64,000 bases of DNA, from positions 3,616,226 through 3,680,225 of the forward strand of contig NZ_CM001441.1 in NCBI RefSeq assembly GCF_000244895.1, written 5' to 3'. Positions 19,700 through 29,117 of the stretch are shown here, in pieces. The DNA is from Desulfosporosinus youngiae DSM 17734. Its GTDB lineage: Bacteria; Bacillota; Desulfitobacteriia; Desulfitobacteriales; Desulfitobacteriaceae. Positions within the stretch are counted from its first letter, which is position 1. Every line of letters starts with the position of its first letter. Both the position numbers and the translations under genes were made by a program. The notes under the pieces were generated by a model that searched no databases, had not been told where the DNA came from, and saw nothing but the letters and a program-made list of their open reading frames with translations.

Positions 19700-19998
19700 C
19701 CAACTGCTTATTAAGGCCGCCTGCAGCATCTCAATAAATATTTCCAGTTTATTATTTTTTAATTTGGAAAACCTGAACTAAGTTAAGTTTAAACATGAAG
19801 ATCAACAGAGAAATCGGTAAAGTGCAAAACAAAACTTATATATGGATGTTAAGTGGATTGATCGGTACGATCATTATGGATATATCTATGTATTAATTTG
19901 CAAAGAGCAAGTCAATTCTCTTTTTCGCTAAAACGAATAAACAAAAGTATGAAGCTTAAATACTGAAGTAAATAAACTAGATTAAGGAGAAAAACACT

Positions 19999-21045
19999 AT
20001 GGAGCAACAAGTAAATAGGGCTCAATCAGAACAAATGCCTCTAGGAATTCCCTCTTTGGCATTACCCAATTCATCGGAAATCGGCCATCTCTGGACGAGC
20101 TACCAGGCGGAAACAATTTCTGTTTGTATGCTGAAACAATATGTCCAGGAAACAGGAGATCCCGATATTCGGGCATTATTACAGCAGGCACTTGATCTAT
20201 CCAGCCAAAGGGTACATGCCATGGAAACAATATTTAATGCCATTCATCATCCCATTCCTTCGGCTTTTGGAGAGCAGGATGTTAATGTTAGCTCCGAAAA
20301 TTTGTTTAATGATGAATTCAAACTGGCCTATACGCGTTTAATGCATAAATTAGTTCTGATCAATTATAGTCAGTCATTTACGCTTTCCGTTCGCCTTGAT
20401 ATTCGAAACTACTTTAAAGAGTGTATTGATACCTCTCAAGAGCTAATCGAAAAGGCTACAGATCTTCTAATAACTAAAAAAGCATTGATTCATTCTCCTT
20501 ATATTGAGATTCCAAAGAGCATAAAATTTGTAGAAAATACGGATTATGCCGGTTCGTTGCTTTGGGGTAATACGAGACCTATAAACGCCATAGAATTAAG
20601 CCATGTGATTTCACTCTTGGAAGCAAAGATACTCATAAGGCTCCAAACAATCGCTTTTAGTCAAATTGTTAGTTCCAACACGGTAAGAGATCATTTTAAA
20701 AAATCCATCCTTATTTCCGATAAACAAATTGCAAAATTAGAATCTTTTTTAGACAACCAACACTTACCGAAACCCTCAGCAATTGATTATCATGTTACAG
20801 ACTCTGTGAAGTCACCGTATAGTGACCGATTAATGATGAGTCATGCCACAGCATCCATAGCCTATATCATTGCGGGATATGGAATTGCCATACCCAATAG
20901 CCCAAATGTAAAACTCGTTGCTGCTTACCGTAGTTTTGCAACCGAGCTTATAGACCTATCTAAGGATGCTGCAAAACTGATGATAGAAAATAAATGGTTG
21001 GAAAAAATTCCAGAGACAACTGATCGAAAGGAATTGTTGCATTAA
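19999..21045 (+). CDS. DUF3231 family protein (two ferritin-like repeats)
   Basis: 348 residues, all helical, made of two related halves (about 25-170 and 190-335). Each starts with a conserved LW(T/G) block (GHLWTSYQAETIS; SLLWGNTRPINAIE), as in DUF3231 proteins of spore-forming Firmicutes. AAGGAG lies seven bases before the ATG. Some members are spore-associated and resemble coat protein F; function here is unproven. It stands alone and ends in a good terminator. Confidence 0.82.
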   Translation: MEQQVNRAQSEQMPLGIPSLALPNSSEIGHLWTSYQAETISVCMLKQYVQETGDPDIRALLQQALDLSSQRVHAMETIFNAIHHPIPSAFGEQDVNVSSENLFNDEFKLAYTRLMHKLVLINYSQSFTLSVRLDIRNYFKECIDTSQELIEKATDLLITKKALIHSPYIEIPKSIKFVENTDYAGSLLWGNTRPINAIELSHVISLLEAKILIRLQTIAFSQIVSSNTVRDHFKKSILISDKQIAKLESFLDNQHLPKPSAIDYHVTDSVKSPYSDRLMMSHATASIAYIIAGYGIAIPNSPNVKLVAAYRSFATELIDLSKDAAKLMIENKWLEKIPETTDRKELLH

Positions 21046-21069
21046 TACATAGTTCTATTCATCATGAAT

Positions 21070-21099
21070 GAAAAACCTGCCGAAAAAAACGGGCAGGTT
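21070..21099 (+). terminator. Terminator of the DUF3231 gene
   Basis: AAAACCTGCC and GGCAGGTTTT arms around a 10-base loop, 24 bases after the stop codon. Confidence 0.85.
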
Positions 21100-21146
21100 T
21101 TAGATACACAGTCATACAGAGCCATAGTTATCCTGCTTTGTATTCT

Positions 21147-21171
21147 AAACCTATCGAGTTTCGATAGGTTT
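21147..21171. repeat. Perfect inverted repeat (11-bp arms)
   Basis: AAACCTATCGA and its exact complement with a 3-base centre. It lies in the 21100-21522 gap, which contains no intact gene. It could be an operator, perhaps for the decayed XRE-type regulator downstream. Confidence 0.6.
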
Positions 21172-21237
21172 AAATTTGTCTTCAGGATTACTACACCAAT
21201 CGAGTTATATAAGAAAATGAGCCCTCGGGTGTAGTTT

Positions 21238-21263
21238 CAAATGGTGCATCGGTGCACCATTTG
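21238..21263. repeat. Perfect inverted repeat (11-bp arms)
   Basis: CAAATGGTGCA and its exact complement around TCGG. It is the second perfect palindrome within 120 bases. Confidence 0.6.
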
Positions 21264-21369
21264 AACGCTCATTCAGACATCCCCCAGCTGACAATCCGAT
21301 AATACACTCTGGCGTCAGCCCATAGACAATGGCATAAAACAGCGCAAAAACAAGATGGTACCCACTCGT

Positions 21370-21504
21370 GCACCAGGCGAACAAACCCACATTGGTGAGA
21401 TTCAGCACGGCCAGCAATTTGATTATGGGATATCAATGATTGCCTTATACAGGATAGCAAAAGCCCTTGATGTAGATCCCAGCCAGCTTCTTACCTTTAA
21501 CTAA
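21370..21504 (+). pseudogene. Remnant of an XRE-type helix-turn-helix regulator
   Basis: The last 44 codons of an open frame end in ISMIALYRIAKALDVDPSQL and then LTFN and a stop. This is the typical end of an HTH_3 domain (recognition helix region followed by a conserved IAKALDV block). The upstream part does not form a recognisable N-terminus and no start with a ribosome binding site is seen. It appears to be a truncated gene. Confidence 0.5.
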
Positions 21505-21522
21505 TTATTTGCGGAAAAAGAA

Positions 21523-21563
21523 AAGAGCTGTTTCGCCATGGCAATAGTAGCGAAACAGCTCTT
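21523..21563. terminator. Terminator downstream of the MacB-like transporter operon
   Basis: A 13-bp perfect stem (AAGAGCTGTTTCG and complement) with a T-rich stretch on both sides. It lies 62 bases after the permease stop on the minus strand. Confidence 0.7.
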
Positions 21564-21624
21564 CTTACTTCCATCTACGGAAAATCACTCCCTCAAAAGA
21601 CCTGCCTTGATGCCGTTCTCCTGT

Positions 21625-24120
21625 TCATTCGGCCATCCTCAGCCGTTCCACAATGCTTTGGTTAGTGGTTGCATAATAAACGACATAGGGAACGAGGGCT
21701 CCCAGCACAAAGAGCAGGGGCAGAATAATCAGCAAAGGCCAGAAAACGAAACGATAGCTTAAAAACCAGATTTGTTCGCTCAAAGGACGCAGGATAAGCA
21801 GTGAGAAACCTAAGCTCAGCAGGATGGAGCTCACCCCAGTCAAGGCTGCATAATAGCCGCCTTCGCTGCAGAGCATGCCAACCAACTGCCGGCGGGTCAT
21901 TCCGATACTCTGCAGCATGGCCAATTCCCGGCGACGGGTCAAGATGCCGGTCAAGACGGCATTGACAAAGTTGAGTATACCAATCATCCCAATAATCGCC
22001 GCTAAGCTGCCGCCGATCAGAACGGCGGTGTCCCGCAGGCCCTCCAGGGAGGACAGGGCGGTAAATTTCGAGCTATAGTTCATAGTAGGCTCAATTTCCG
22101 CAGTATATCTTTTCAGGAAGTTCTCCAGGCCCTTCTCCCGATCTTCCGTAGCATTGAAGGCGTAGCTCATGGGGAAGGAATTATCGGTCAGCTCCCGGTA
22201 GATATCAGACGGTAAAAAGAAGGCCGAGCCTATCCAGGAACCATTGGTATTGGTCTGGGGATTGGCCACCACATGGCCCAAAACTGTCATTTCCCGTTCT
22301 GTGCCGCCGCAGTTCAAGGTGATCTTATCCCCTACCTGGTGATTAAAACGGCCGGTCTCCACCTTTCCCTGATCATCCGCCTGTACACCTTCCAGGATAT
22401 AATCCCCGGCAGCCAGTTTTTCCTTATCCAGCTCACCGTCCACAAGCTTCAAGCGGGAAAAGGGGAATTCCTCCAGCCCATAAAGGGCAGTGGCCAAGGA
22501 ACCGTCCGGCTGCCGGTTCATGGTTTGAGCTGAAGTCCTGCTCTGATAGCTGGCCCAGGAGCCATAGAGGCGTCCCCCTATTTCAAATCCTTCCTGAGCG
22601 CCGGCAGCAGAGATAAAATTCTCGCTGAGGGCACTGCTTTCACCGTCGTATTGGTTCTTGAACAAATTGGCATGGCCGAGCAGGAAGTCTGAGTCGCTGA
22701 ACTTCTCCAGTCCTTTATTCAGGTCAACGCTTTGCGACATTGTAAATACCGTGTTGGTCAGCACAATGCTGAGACTGAGACTGAGGATAACCAGCACTGT
22801 GCGGCGTTTGTTGCGCCCCAGGTTAGCCACGGCCATCCGCCAGGGTTTAGCGCCATGGCGGGATTTTTTAAGCTTTTTGCTGCCGCTGTGCTCATGATCC
22901 GTATAGCGCACCGCTTCCACGGGGGATATTCTGGCCGCCATTTTTCCCGGTTTATGAGCGCTGATCCAGACCGTAAATAAAGCAAACAGAGCAGCGCCCG
23001 CGAAGATGAGGGGATCAGGAGATACAGAAACCCCGCTGCCGGCGTAGCTGGAGCGCTCCATCAAATAGGGCACCAAGGCCTTCCCCACAAAGAATCCTGC
23101 CAGAAGCCCCAGCGGAATGCCGATCAGGGAGAGCCTCAGGACCTGACGGCGGATGATAGCCCGCAGCTGACGGCCGGTGGTACCGATGGTTTTGAGCAGG
23201 CCATAAAAACGGATATCCCGCAAAACCGAGATCTGAAAGATATTGTAAATAATCAGATAGCCCGTCAGGACAAACAGGAGCAGGGCACTGGCCAGGGCGG
23301 TCATGGTTCCGGCGTCCATCCCCACTCCTGTGGACAGATAAGCCCAGTTGATGCCGGTAGCCAGGTAGTTAGAGGCGCCCTCCTCCATGGAGAAGCCGCT
23401 TTCAGTCACAACCCGCTCCAGATTTTCCGCAATGTTCAGGCTGCCGGCGAATTTGATGTAACCTGTGACGGCACCTGTCAAAGAGTTATCCTCGGCATAG
23501 GTATATTGCAGCTCATCCGAATGGACATCCAGATAAGCATGTGAGGCAAAAATCTGACCGATATTGAATCCAGGATCGCTTTCCCACCAGCCGGCCAGAA
23601 TGAAATCCCGCAAGACCCGCTGGCCATGAACCGTGAGCTCCAAAGTAAGCGGTGCCCCCACTTCCTGAGGAACCCCTAACAGCTCCAGGGTTTTGGTATC
23701 GGCGATCACTTCGTTCCCGGCCTGAGGCTTGCGCCCGCCTGTGGGCTCCGCAAAACCGTACTTCAGCCCCACATCATCATAGTACCAGAATTCTGTATGC
23801 CGCCTGATCAAGGCCTGGTTATCCACGCTATCGCTCAGGGTTTTGCAATAAGCCATTTCCTTAACCAGAGGATGCTGTTTGATCCGTTCATAGTCTTCAT
23901 CCCTGACATATTTAACAGCGGCATGCCCATCTCCGCCGGACATGATCATGGAGGCCCGCTGGATGCTTTCTACCAGGCCGAAGCCCATGGTAAAAACACT
24001 GGTGAAGAGAATGGCCGTCAGGGCGATGGCAATAACGGCAATCACGTTGCGGGTTCCGGCCGCACGGAAGTTGCGGTCAGCCAGAGTGCGGATGGCTTGG
24101 TTGTTTTTCACCTTGATCAT
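21625..24120 (-). CDS. MacB/FtsX-type ABC transporter permease
   Basis: 831 residues. One membrane helix near 25-50, a large outside domain (about 55-260), three helices with an FtsX domain (about 265-390), a second outside domain (about 450-690) and a C-terminal FtsX domain (about 700-825). This doubled layout is typical of Firmicute antibiotic- or peptide-response transporters. Its start overlaps the ATPase stop by four bases. It is the last gene after a response regulator, kinase and ATPase, so export or sensing of a cell-envelope-active compound is likely. Confidence 0.9.
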   Translation of the reverse strand: MIKVKNNQAIRTLADRNFRAAGTRNVIAVIAIALTAILFTSVFTMGFGLVESIQRASMIMSGGDGHAAVKYVRDEDYERIKQHPLVKEMAYCKTLSDSVDNQALIRRHTEFWYYDDVGLKYGFAEPTGGRKPQAGNEVIADTKTLELLGVPQEVGAPLTLELTVHGQRVLRDFILAGWWESDPGFNIGQIFASHAYLDVHSDELQYTYAEDNSLTGAVTGYIKFAGSLNIAENLERVVTESGFSMEEGASNYLATGINWAYLSTGVGMDAGTMTALASALLLFVLTGYLIIYNIFQISVLRDIRFYGLLKTIGTTGRQLRAIIRRQVLRLSLIGIPLGLLAGFFVGKALVPYLMERSSYAGSGVSVSPDPLIFAGAALFALFTVWISAHKPGKMAARISPVEAVRYTDHEHSGSKKLKKSRHGAKPWRMAVANLGRNKRRTVLVILSLSLSIVLTNTVFTMSQSVDLNKGLEKFSDSDFLLGHANLFKNQYDGESSALSENFISAAGAQEGFEIGGRLYGSWASYQSRTSAQTMNRQPDGSLATALYGLEEFPFSRLKLVDGELDKEKLAAGDYILEGVQADDQGKVETGRFNHQVGDKITLNCGGTEREMTVLGHVVANPQTNTNGSWIGSAFFLPSDIYRELTDNSFPMSYAFNATEDREKGLENFLKRYTAEIEPTMNYSSKFTALSSLEGLRDTAVLIGGSLAAIIGMIGILNFVNAVLTGILTRRRELAMLQSIGMTRRQLVGMLCSEGGYYAALTGVSSILLSLGFSLLILRPLSEQIWFLSYRFVFWPLLIILPLLFVLGALVPYVVYYATTNQSIVERLRMAE

Positions 24121-24794
24121 ATTTGTCCACCGCCCGCTAGTTTACCGTCCTCAATCCGAATGATCCGGTCGGCCAGCTGGGCCAGTTCTTCGTTATGGGT
24201 AATCATGACGATGGTCTGCCCGAATTTTTCCCCGGTCACTTTGAGAAGCCCCATCACGTCCTGACTGGTTCTGCTGTCTAGATTCCCGGTGGGTTCGTCG
24301 GCCAGGATAATGGCCGGTTTGGCGGCTATGGCCCTGGCGATGGCGACCCGCTGCTGCTGGCCTCCGGAAAGATGGTTCGGAAGATTCTGCAGCTTGCTTT
24401 CCAAACCCAAGGTTTGAACGATCCGGGTGACATACTCCTCATCCGGCTCGTTGCCATCCAATTGGATGGGCAAAATAATGTTTTCATAGACATTGAGCAC
24501 CGGCACAAGGTTATAGCTCTGGAAGACGAAGCCGATCTTGCGCCGCCGGAAAATCGTCAGCTCCTCATCTTTCAGGGAGAAAATTTCCTTGCCATCCACG
24601 GAAACAGTCCCGCCGCTGGGCCGGTCAAGTCCCCCGAGCAGGTGAAGCAGAGTGGATTTGCCGCTGCCGGAAGTGCCCACCACAGCGACGAATTCCCCCT
24701 TTTCCACCGCCAGGTTCACCCCGTCCAAGGCGCGGACAGCCGTATCACCATCCCCGTAATATTTGCGCAGGTCCGTTGTTTTTAAAATAACCAT
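24117..24794 (-). CDS. MacB/LolD-type ABC transporter ATP-binding protein
   Basis: 225 residues with Walker [10 protein letters not shown], signature [14 protein letters not shown], Walker [13 protein letters not shown] and a following THNEE histidine switch. It is a complete ATPase of the LolD/MacB/BceA group. The start at 24794 is correctly spaced from GGAGG; the ATG at 24800 is too close to it. It pairs with the overlapping permease. Confidence 0.92.
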   Translation of the reverse strand: MVILKTTDLRKYYGDGDTAVRALDGVNLAVEKGEFVAVVGTSGSGKSTLLHLLGGLDRPSGGTVSVDGKEIFSLKDEELTIFRRRKIGFVFQSYNLVPVLNVYENIILPIQLDGNEPDEEYVTRIVQTLGLESKLQNLPNHLSGGQQQRVAIARAIAAKPAIILADEPTGNLDSRTSQDVMGLLKVTGEKFGQTIVMITHNEELAQLADRIIRIEDGKLAGGGQI

Positions 24795-24902
24795 GATCAT
24801 TCCTCCAAAAGAAAAGTCTGTATCACATTCTTCCTTGATACAGACAGGATAACACAACAATCTTTCCTTATTCTTTCTCAGATCTAACAGTTTTGTAAGA
24901 TT

Positions 24903-25828
24903 TCAGCGTTTTTCAGTAGGCAAAAAAACCGAGAATATCGAGCCTCGCCCCAGTTTAGAGGATGCCTTGATATATCCGCCGCCGGCGGCAAGAATTTCCC
25001 TGACCAGAAACAGCCCCAGCCCCACGCCCTCTTGTCCGCTCACTGCCGGAGAACGGTAAAAACGGGCAAAGATTTTGCTTTGTTCTGCCTCTGCTATGCC
25101 CATTCCTTCATCGGAGATATCAATCCGGTAAAAGAGCTCATAGGGAATAGCCCGGATTCGGATCAGGCTTTGCGGGGGAGAATATTTCACCCCATTGTCC
25201 AGGATGTGTATAGAGCCTCGACCGTCCATTTGGGATCGTAGTAGGCCGTACCCACTGCCCTTTCTGCTTCAAGACGGATTCCTTTCTCCTTGGCTTTTAA
25301 TTTGATTTGAGCTATGGCTGCTTCAATCAAGGCCTGCACCTCACCCTGCCGGGGGGATACCGCAATGATTCCGCTTTCGAGACGGGATGCTTTCACCAGG
25401 GCTCCGATCAGAAAATCCAGCTTTTGGGCCTGAGCTGACAGCGCATTGACGCAGAGGGAACATTCCTCCGGCAGCTCATACTCCTCAAGAAGCTGGGAAT
25501 ACAACAGGAGATTGGCAATGGGTGTCTTGGTCTGATGGGAAATGTCCGCGATCAGGCCCTTTATTTTATCCTTTTCCGCAGCCAGATTTCGGGAGGACAC
25601 CGCACACACCGCTAAGAAACGTGCCATTCTGGCCTCTGTAGCCGACAAGAGGGATTCATCGAAAGCGGTTTCGGCGAAGCTGCCCTCGATAGCCTTGTCC
25701 AGCATGGCATTTAAGGAGTCCATGAGCCGCCGCATTTTTCTCCGTTGCCAGAGAATTACAATAGCTGCCAGGGCAGTCACAGTTACAGCAACAGCGACTC
25801 CCCCTGCTGCCCAGATCCACTTATCCAT
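24903..25828 (-). pseudogene. Sensor histidine kinase interrupted by a frameshift
   Basis: Two frames make one kinase. The first part (25828 down to about 25207) has one N-terminal membrane helix (residues 3-27) and the H-box ADISHQTKTPIANLL (H98). The second (to 24903) has the N-box ILDNGVKYSPP, G1 DEGMGI and G2 GVGLGLFLV. They join if one base is restored at about 25206, turning TAC-AC-ATC into TAC-NAC-ATC (EALYNILDNG). The start overlaps the end of the response regulator gene. Either a real recent mutation or a sequencing error; all other catalytic motifs look intact. Confidence 0.85.
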
Positions 25829-25829
25829 A

Positions 25830-26516
25830 TCAGGGCACCGCCCAGGTGTAACCGATACCATAAACGGTCTTGATGAAACGCGGGGAGGATGGCATGTCCT
25901 CCAATTTATTGCGCAGGCGGTTAACGGTTACTGAGAGAGCATTCTCATCCACATATTCGGCACCCTCCGTCCAAATGGCATCCACCAGCTGAGCCCGGGT
26001 CAAGGTGTGCCCGCGGTTTTCCAACAAGATGCGCAGCAGCTTTTGTTCTGTTTTGCTCAGCTCAATGGGAACACCCTTCTTGGCAAACTCCATTTTGGCA
26101 AAGGAAAAGCAAAACCCCTCAATCTCTACCATGTCGCCGGCTGAAGTACTGGTGTTTCTCAGCCTGGCGTTGACCCTGGCCCGCAGGATCATCAGGCTGA
26201 AGGGTTTGGTGATGTAGTCATCCGCTCCCAGTTCCAGACCCCTGACCACGTCGGTTTCCAGGTCATTGGCGGTCAGGATGATGACCGGAAGGGCTGAAGT
26301 TTGGCGCAGCTCCTTAAGAAAATCCAGTCCGTTGCCATCAGGCAGGTTGAGATCCAGAATCACCAGCTGAAAAGGGGTACTCCGAGCTGCTTGTCTCGCT
26401 TCAGCTAAGTTCCGGGTCTGTACAAAGGCAAAATTACTGTCTTTAAAAGCCAGAACTATCCCTTCGCTCAAGGATAGATCATCTTCAACGATCAGGATCT
26501 TATTTATTTTGCTCAC
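25830..26516 (-). CDS. OmpR/PhoB-family response regulator
   Basis: 228 residues: a receiver domain with acidic pocket E11/D12/D13, phosphorylation site D55 (VILDLNLPDG) and conserved ITKPFS lysine, then an OmpR winged helix (about 130-226). It starts with GTG at 26516, preceded closely by GGGAGG. It is the first gene of the two-component/ABC transporter unit and should regulate the transporter genes behind it. With the kinase frameshifted, its phosphorylation may be impaired. Confidence 0.93.
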   Translation of the reverse strand: MSKINKILIVEDDLSLSEGIVLAFKDSNFAFVQTRNLAEARQAARSTPFQLVILDLNLPDGNGLDFLKELRQTSALPVIILTANDLETDVVRGLELGADDYITKPFSLMILRARVNARLRNTSTSAGDMVEIEGFCFSFAKMEFAKKGVPIELSKTEQKLLRILLENRGHTLTRAQLVDAIWTEGAEYVDENALSVTVNRLRNKLEDMPSSPRFIKTVYGIGYTWAVP

Positions 26517-26630
26517 ACCTCCCGGGTGAAATTATGGAAATCAATCCATCAAAATCCAGGTTTTTATCCTATTCTATACGGAACTTGTGTGAAATAACAC
26601 CCTTTTCCCGATAAACTCTGATGGATTAGC

Positions 26631-26810
26631 GTGTCCACTCGCATCATCCAAAACATCGGCGCGACATTCGGCTCCGCCATTTTAGCAACCGTTGTCAGCA
26701 ATTCCATGAGTGGAGAAGCGGCCACAGCCAGCACTATTTCCGGTGCTTATCACGCCGGGTTTATGGTTTGCACCAGGCGTCCACGGGTTTTTCTGCATCT
26801 TTTAGTTTAA
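26631..26810 (+). pseudogene. Fragment of a DHA2-family drug efflux gene
   Basis: About 55 codons reading STRIIQNIGATFGSAILATV and, further on, AYHAGFM match the motif around helix 11 and the following loop of EmrB/QacA-type (DHA2) MFS transporters. No start or flanking domain remains, and the frame runs into unrelated sequence before a stop. The rest of the gap 26517-26898 shows nothing. Confidence 0.6.
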
Positions 26811-26898
26811 AAATTCGGCGGTTTGAGATGACTAATCCAGATTAGTGGAGGGCTTCCTATGAAGTCTTATTAGTTTGCTTAGCCTTTCTCACAATGGT

Positions 26899-27210
26899 TT
26901 AGGGCAGGAGCTGGACTATTATTACACACGGAAAAGCTAAGAATGGAATTAAACAGCCTATGAAACTAATAATAAATCCAATTATATCTGAATGCTTTCC
27001 AAAAGGCTTCCATTGATTTTTCTCACAACTAACTCTCATAAACCAGAGAAAAACCATCAATGGTACTAAATATAATACTAGCAAAGTCCAGGCATTATCA
27101 GAATGCTTTATAAGGTATTGTTGGTATGAAACAAAAAAACTTACTATTATCCAATAGATTACACCCAAAATCAGCCTATGGAAAAGAAACTGTATTTTAT
27201 CAAAAATCAT
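26899..27210 (-). CDS. Small membrane protein of unknown function
   Basis: About 103 residues with three predicted membrane helices (roughly 12-30, 38-58 and 75-100) and a basic loop. The start is uncertain: ATG at 27210 has AAGGAG too far upstream, while GTG at 27231 has it too close. A longer frame to 27285 would overlap the hydrolase gene. Base composition is more AT-rich than its neighbours. I do not recognise a family. Confidence 0.5.
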   Translation of the reverse strand: MIFDKIQFLFHRLILGVIYWIIVSFFVSYQQYLIKHSDNAWTLLVLYLVPLMVFLWFMRVSCEKNQWKPFGKHSDIIGFIISFIGCLIPFLAFPCVIIVQLLP

Positions 27211-27256
27211 TTTATCTTTGATGTTATTCACTCCTTGGCACCCCAATATCTTTTGT

Positions 27257-28009
27257 TCACTTTGTCTTGAAGAACTGCACCGCACAGTTGATTACCTGCT
27301 CTTTTCCGCCTGGATTCATAATGCGGTGATCCGCACCATGAATCTCGGTGAGTCCCGCACCGAACCGCTCGGCAAAGCGCCTTGCCGCCTCCACCGGGGC
27401 GGTCTCATCAGCGTCACCGTGGACCATTGCCAGCTCGGCCATATCCGGCCGGCAGAGTTGGAACAAGTCATGGTCCCCAAGGTCATCGTAGAATTCTCTG
27501 GTGATCTTCAACGGGTGAAGATAGTTAAGATCCAGGATAATGTAGCCCTGCTCTCTTAGCTGAGCATACTGCTCCGGCGAAGTGCCGTTTCTAAACAACC
27601 CCGGCATATCCACTGCCGCACAGCGCAGGAAGGATTTCTTACCCAAATGAGGACGCGTCGCCAAATAGATCAGGTTAATGTAGGCGCCAAAGCTGGAGGA
27701 GAAGTAAGCAATTTCTGCGGCGGGCCTGAGTTTATGTACATGGGCTTCGACGGCGGCCAGGTCGTTGAGACAGTTGGCTATCCTTAACAAATCACCTGTC
27801 ACCGGACTATCACCGTGGGCGGGAAAATCAAAGCTGTAAGTGCCTATGCCATGTTCGGACAGCGCCGCCGAGATGGCTTGAGCTGTGGGACTTTCTTTGC
27901 TGCTGCCAAAACCATGGCTGATAATGACAGCCGTCCGCTCGTCACCTCTTAAATTATTCACACAAGGAATATGATAACCGTTTAATCCGCAGATGGTTTC
28001 TTTTTTCAT
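27257..28009 (-). CDS. Alpha/beta hydrolase
   Basis: 250 residues of an alpha/beta-hydrolase fold. There is an oxyanion-hole region VIISHGFGSSKESP, a nucleophile elbow AYFSSSFGAYIN (a relaxed GxSxG with Ser in place of the first Gly), an acid in VHGDADETAP and the catalytic His in GADHRI near the end. It resembles bacterial peptidase/esterase-like hydrolases of the BAAT/S9 type. No signal peptide. Substrate unknown. Confidence 0.85.
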   Translation of the reverse strand: MKKETICGLNGYHIPCVNNLRGDERTAVIISHGFGSSKESPTAQAISAALSEHGIGTYSFDFPAHGDSPVTGDLLRIANCLNDLAAVEAHVHKLRPAAEIAYFSSSFGAYINLIYLATRPHLGKKSFLRCAAVDMPGLFRNGTSPEQYAQLREQGYIILDLNYLHPLKITREFYDDLGDHDLFQLCRPDMAELAMVHGDADETAPVEAARRFAERFGAGLTEIHGADHRIMNPGGKEQVINCAVQFFKTK

Positions 28010-28119
28010 GCTAACCTCCTGGATGTTTTTTCTAACTCTTCGATTACTGATTGCTTTTTTCCTGCCCCACTGATCACGGGATCTGCAGACTTCTTTCGCT
28101 TAACGGCTTCCCTGCGATT

Positions 28120-29022
28120 TCAATCAGGGGCACGCGATTTTATATTGGGAATAAGAATGCCGCAAAGCACCATAAGCGCGCCGATGTATCCCCTGATTGC
28201 AAGTATTTCCCGCAAAAGGACAAAAGCAAAAAGGGCGGAAAATACTGGTTCCAAAGCATACAGCAATCCGGTATGTTCCGGGGTGGTGTACTTTTGGGCG
28301 ATAGACTGCATCACAAATCCGAAAGCGCTGGAAACAAGGGCCAAGCCCATAATAGCACCCCATTGCGCCGCTCCCACAGGCAGCGATGGCATCTCAAAAA
28401 TAAAACTGGCGATCAATCCATAGAGACCGGCAAAACCGAGCTGGTAAACACCTAAGAGCAGGCCGTCTACCCTCCGGATGAACCGGTCGGTAAGAATGAT
28501 ATGGCAGGCATAGAAAAAAGCACCGGCGATGCAGAGGGCCGCGCCGGTATCGAAGCTGAGAGATTCATGAATTGTCAGTAAAGCAATGCCCATAATGGTG
28601 AAAACCGTCCCCGCCATCACCTTTGGCTGCGTTTTTTTTCTGGTGATAATTATTTGCAGGATCGGGACAAACACCACGGTCGTGCTGCATAAAAAGCCTG
28701 CCGCCGAGGCCGTGGTGGTTTTTAAGCCATACATAATGAAACCGAAAATAGCGAAAATGACCAGCCCCAGAACAGCCCCGTACTGAAGCACAATCCCATC
28801 GGCTTTTCTTACTTTTTTATTAAAGATCAAAGCGGTTGCCGCAAAAGCGATACAACAACGCAAGGCGATCATATTGAGGGGGGCAATCCCTTCGAGCCCT
28901 ACTTTCATCAACAGATAAGACGCGCCCCAAACCATGGCGACCAGAGCGATGGCACCATCGGCTTTCTTTTGCGTCCAGCCTCCTGGCACCATTTTTTCCC
29001 GTATCACGGTATCGGCTTGCAT
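28120..29022 (-). CDS. EamA/DMT-family transporter
   Basis: 300 residues, ten predicted helices in two EamA repeats, with the family start VAMVWGASYLLMKVGL and a second repeat containing HTGLLYALEPVFSALFAFVL. AAGGAGG precedes the ATG. It is about 100 bases from the hydrolase on the same strand. Export of a metabolite or drug is likely; no specific substrate can be named. Confidence 0.88.
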   Translation of the reverse strand: MQADTVIREKMVPGGWTQKKADGAIALVAMVWGASYLLMKVGLEGIAPLNMIALRCCIAFAATALIFNKKVRKADGIVLQYGAVLGLVIFAIFGFIMYGLKTTTASAAGFLCSTTVVFVPILQIIITRKKTQPKVMAGTVFTIMGIALLTIHESLSFDTGAALCIAGAFFYACHIILTDRFIRRVDGLLLGVYQLGFAGLYGLIASFIFEMPSLPVGAAQWGAIMGLALVSSAFGFVMQSIAQKYTTPEHTGLLYALEPVFSALFAFVLLREILAIRGYIGALMVLCGILIPNIKSRAPD

Positions 29023-29117
29023 ATATCTGCCCTCCTTTGTAATCCGTTATAAAATGATCGATCATGTTCAGCAAATACCGATAAACGAAATCAAACCGGA
29101 TTTGAGGGAAATCGGAT

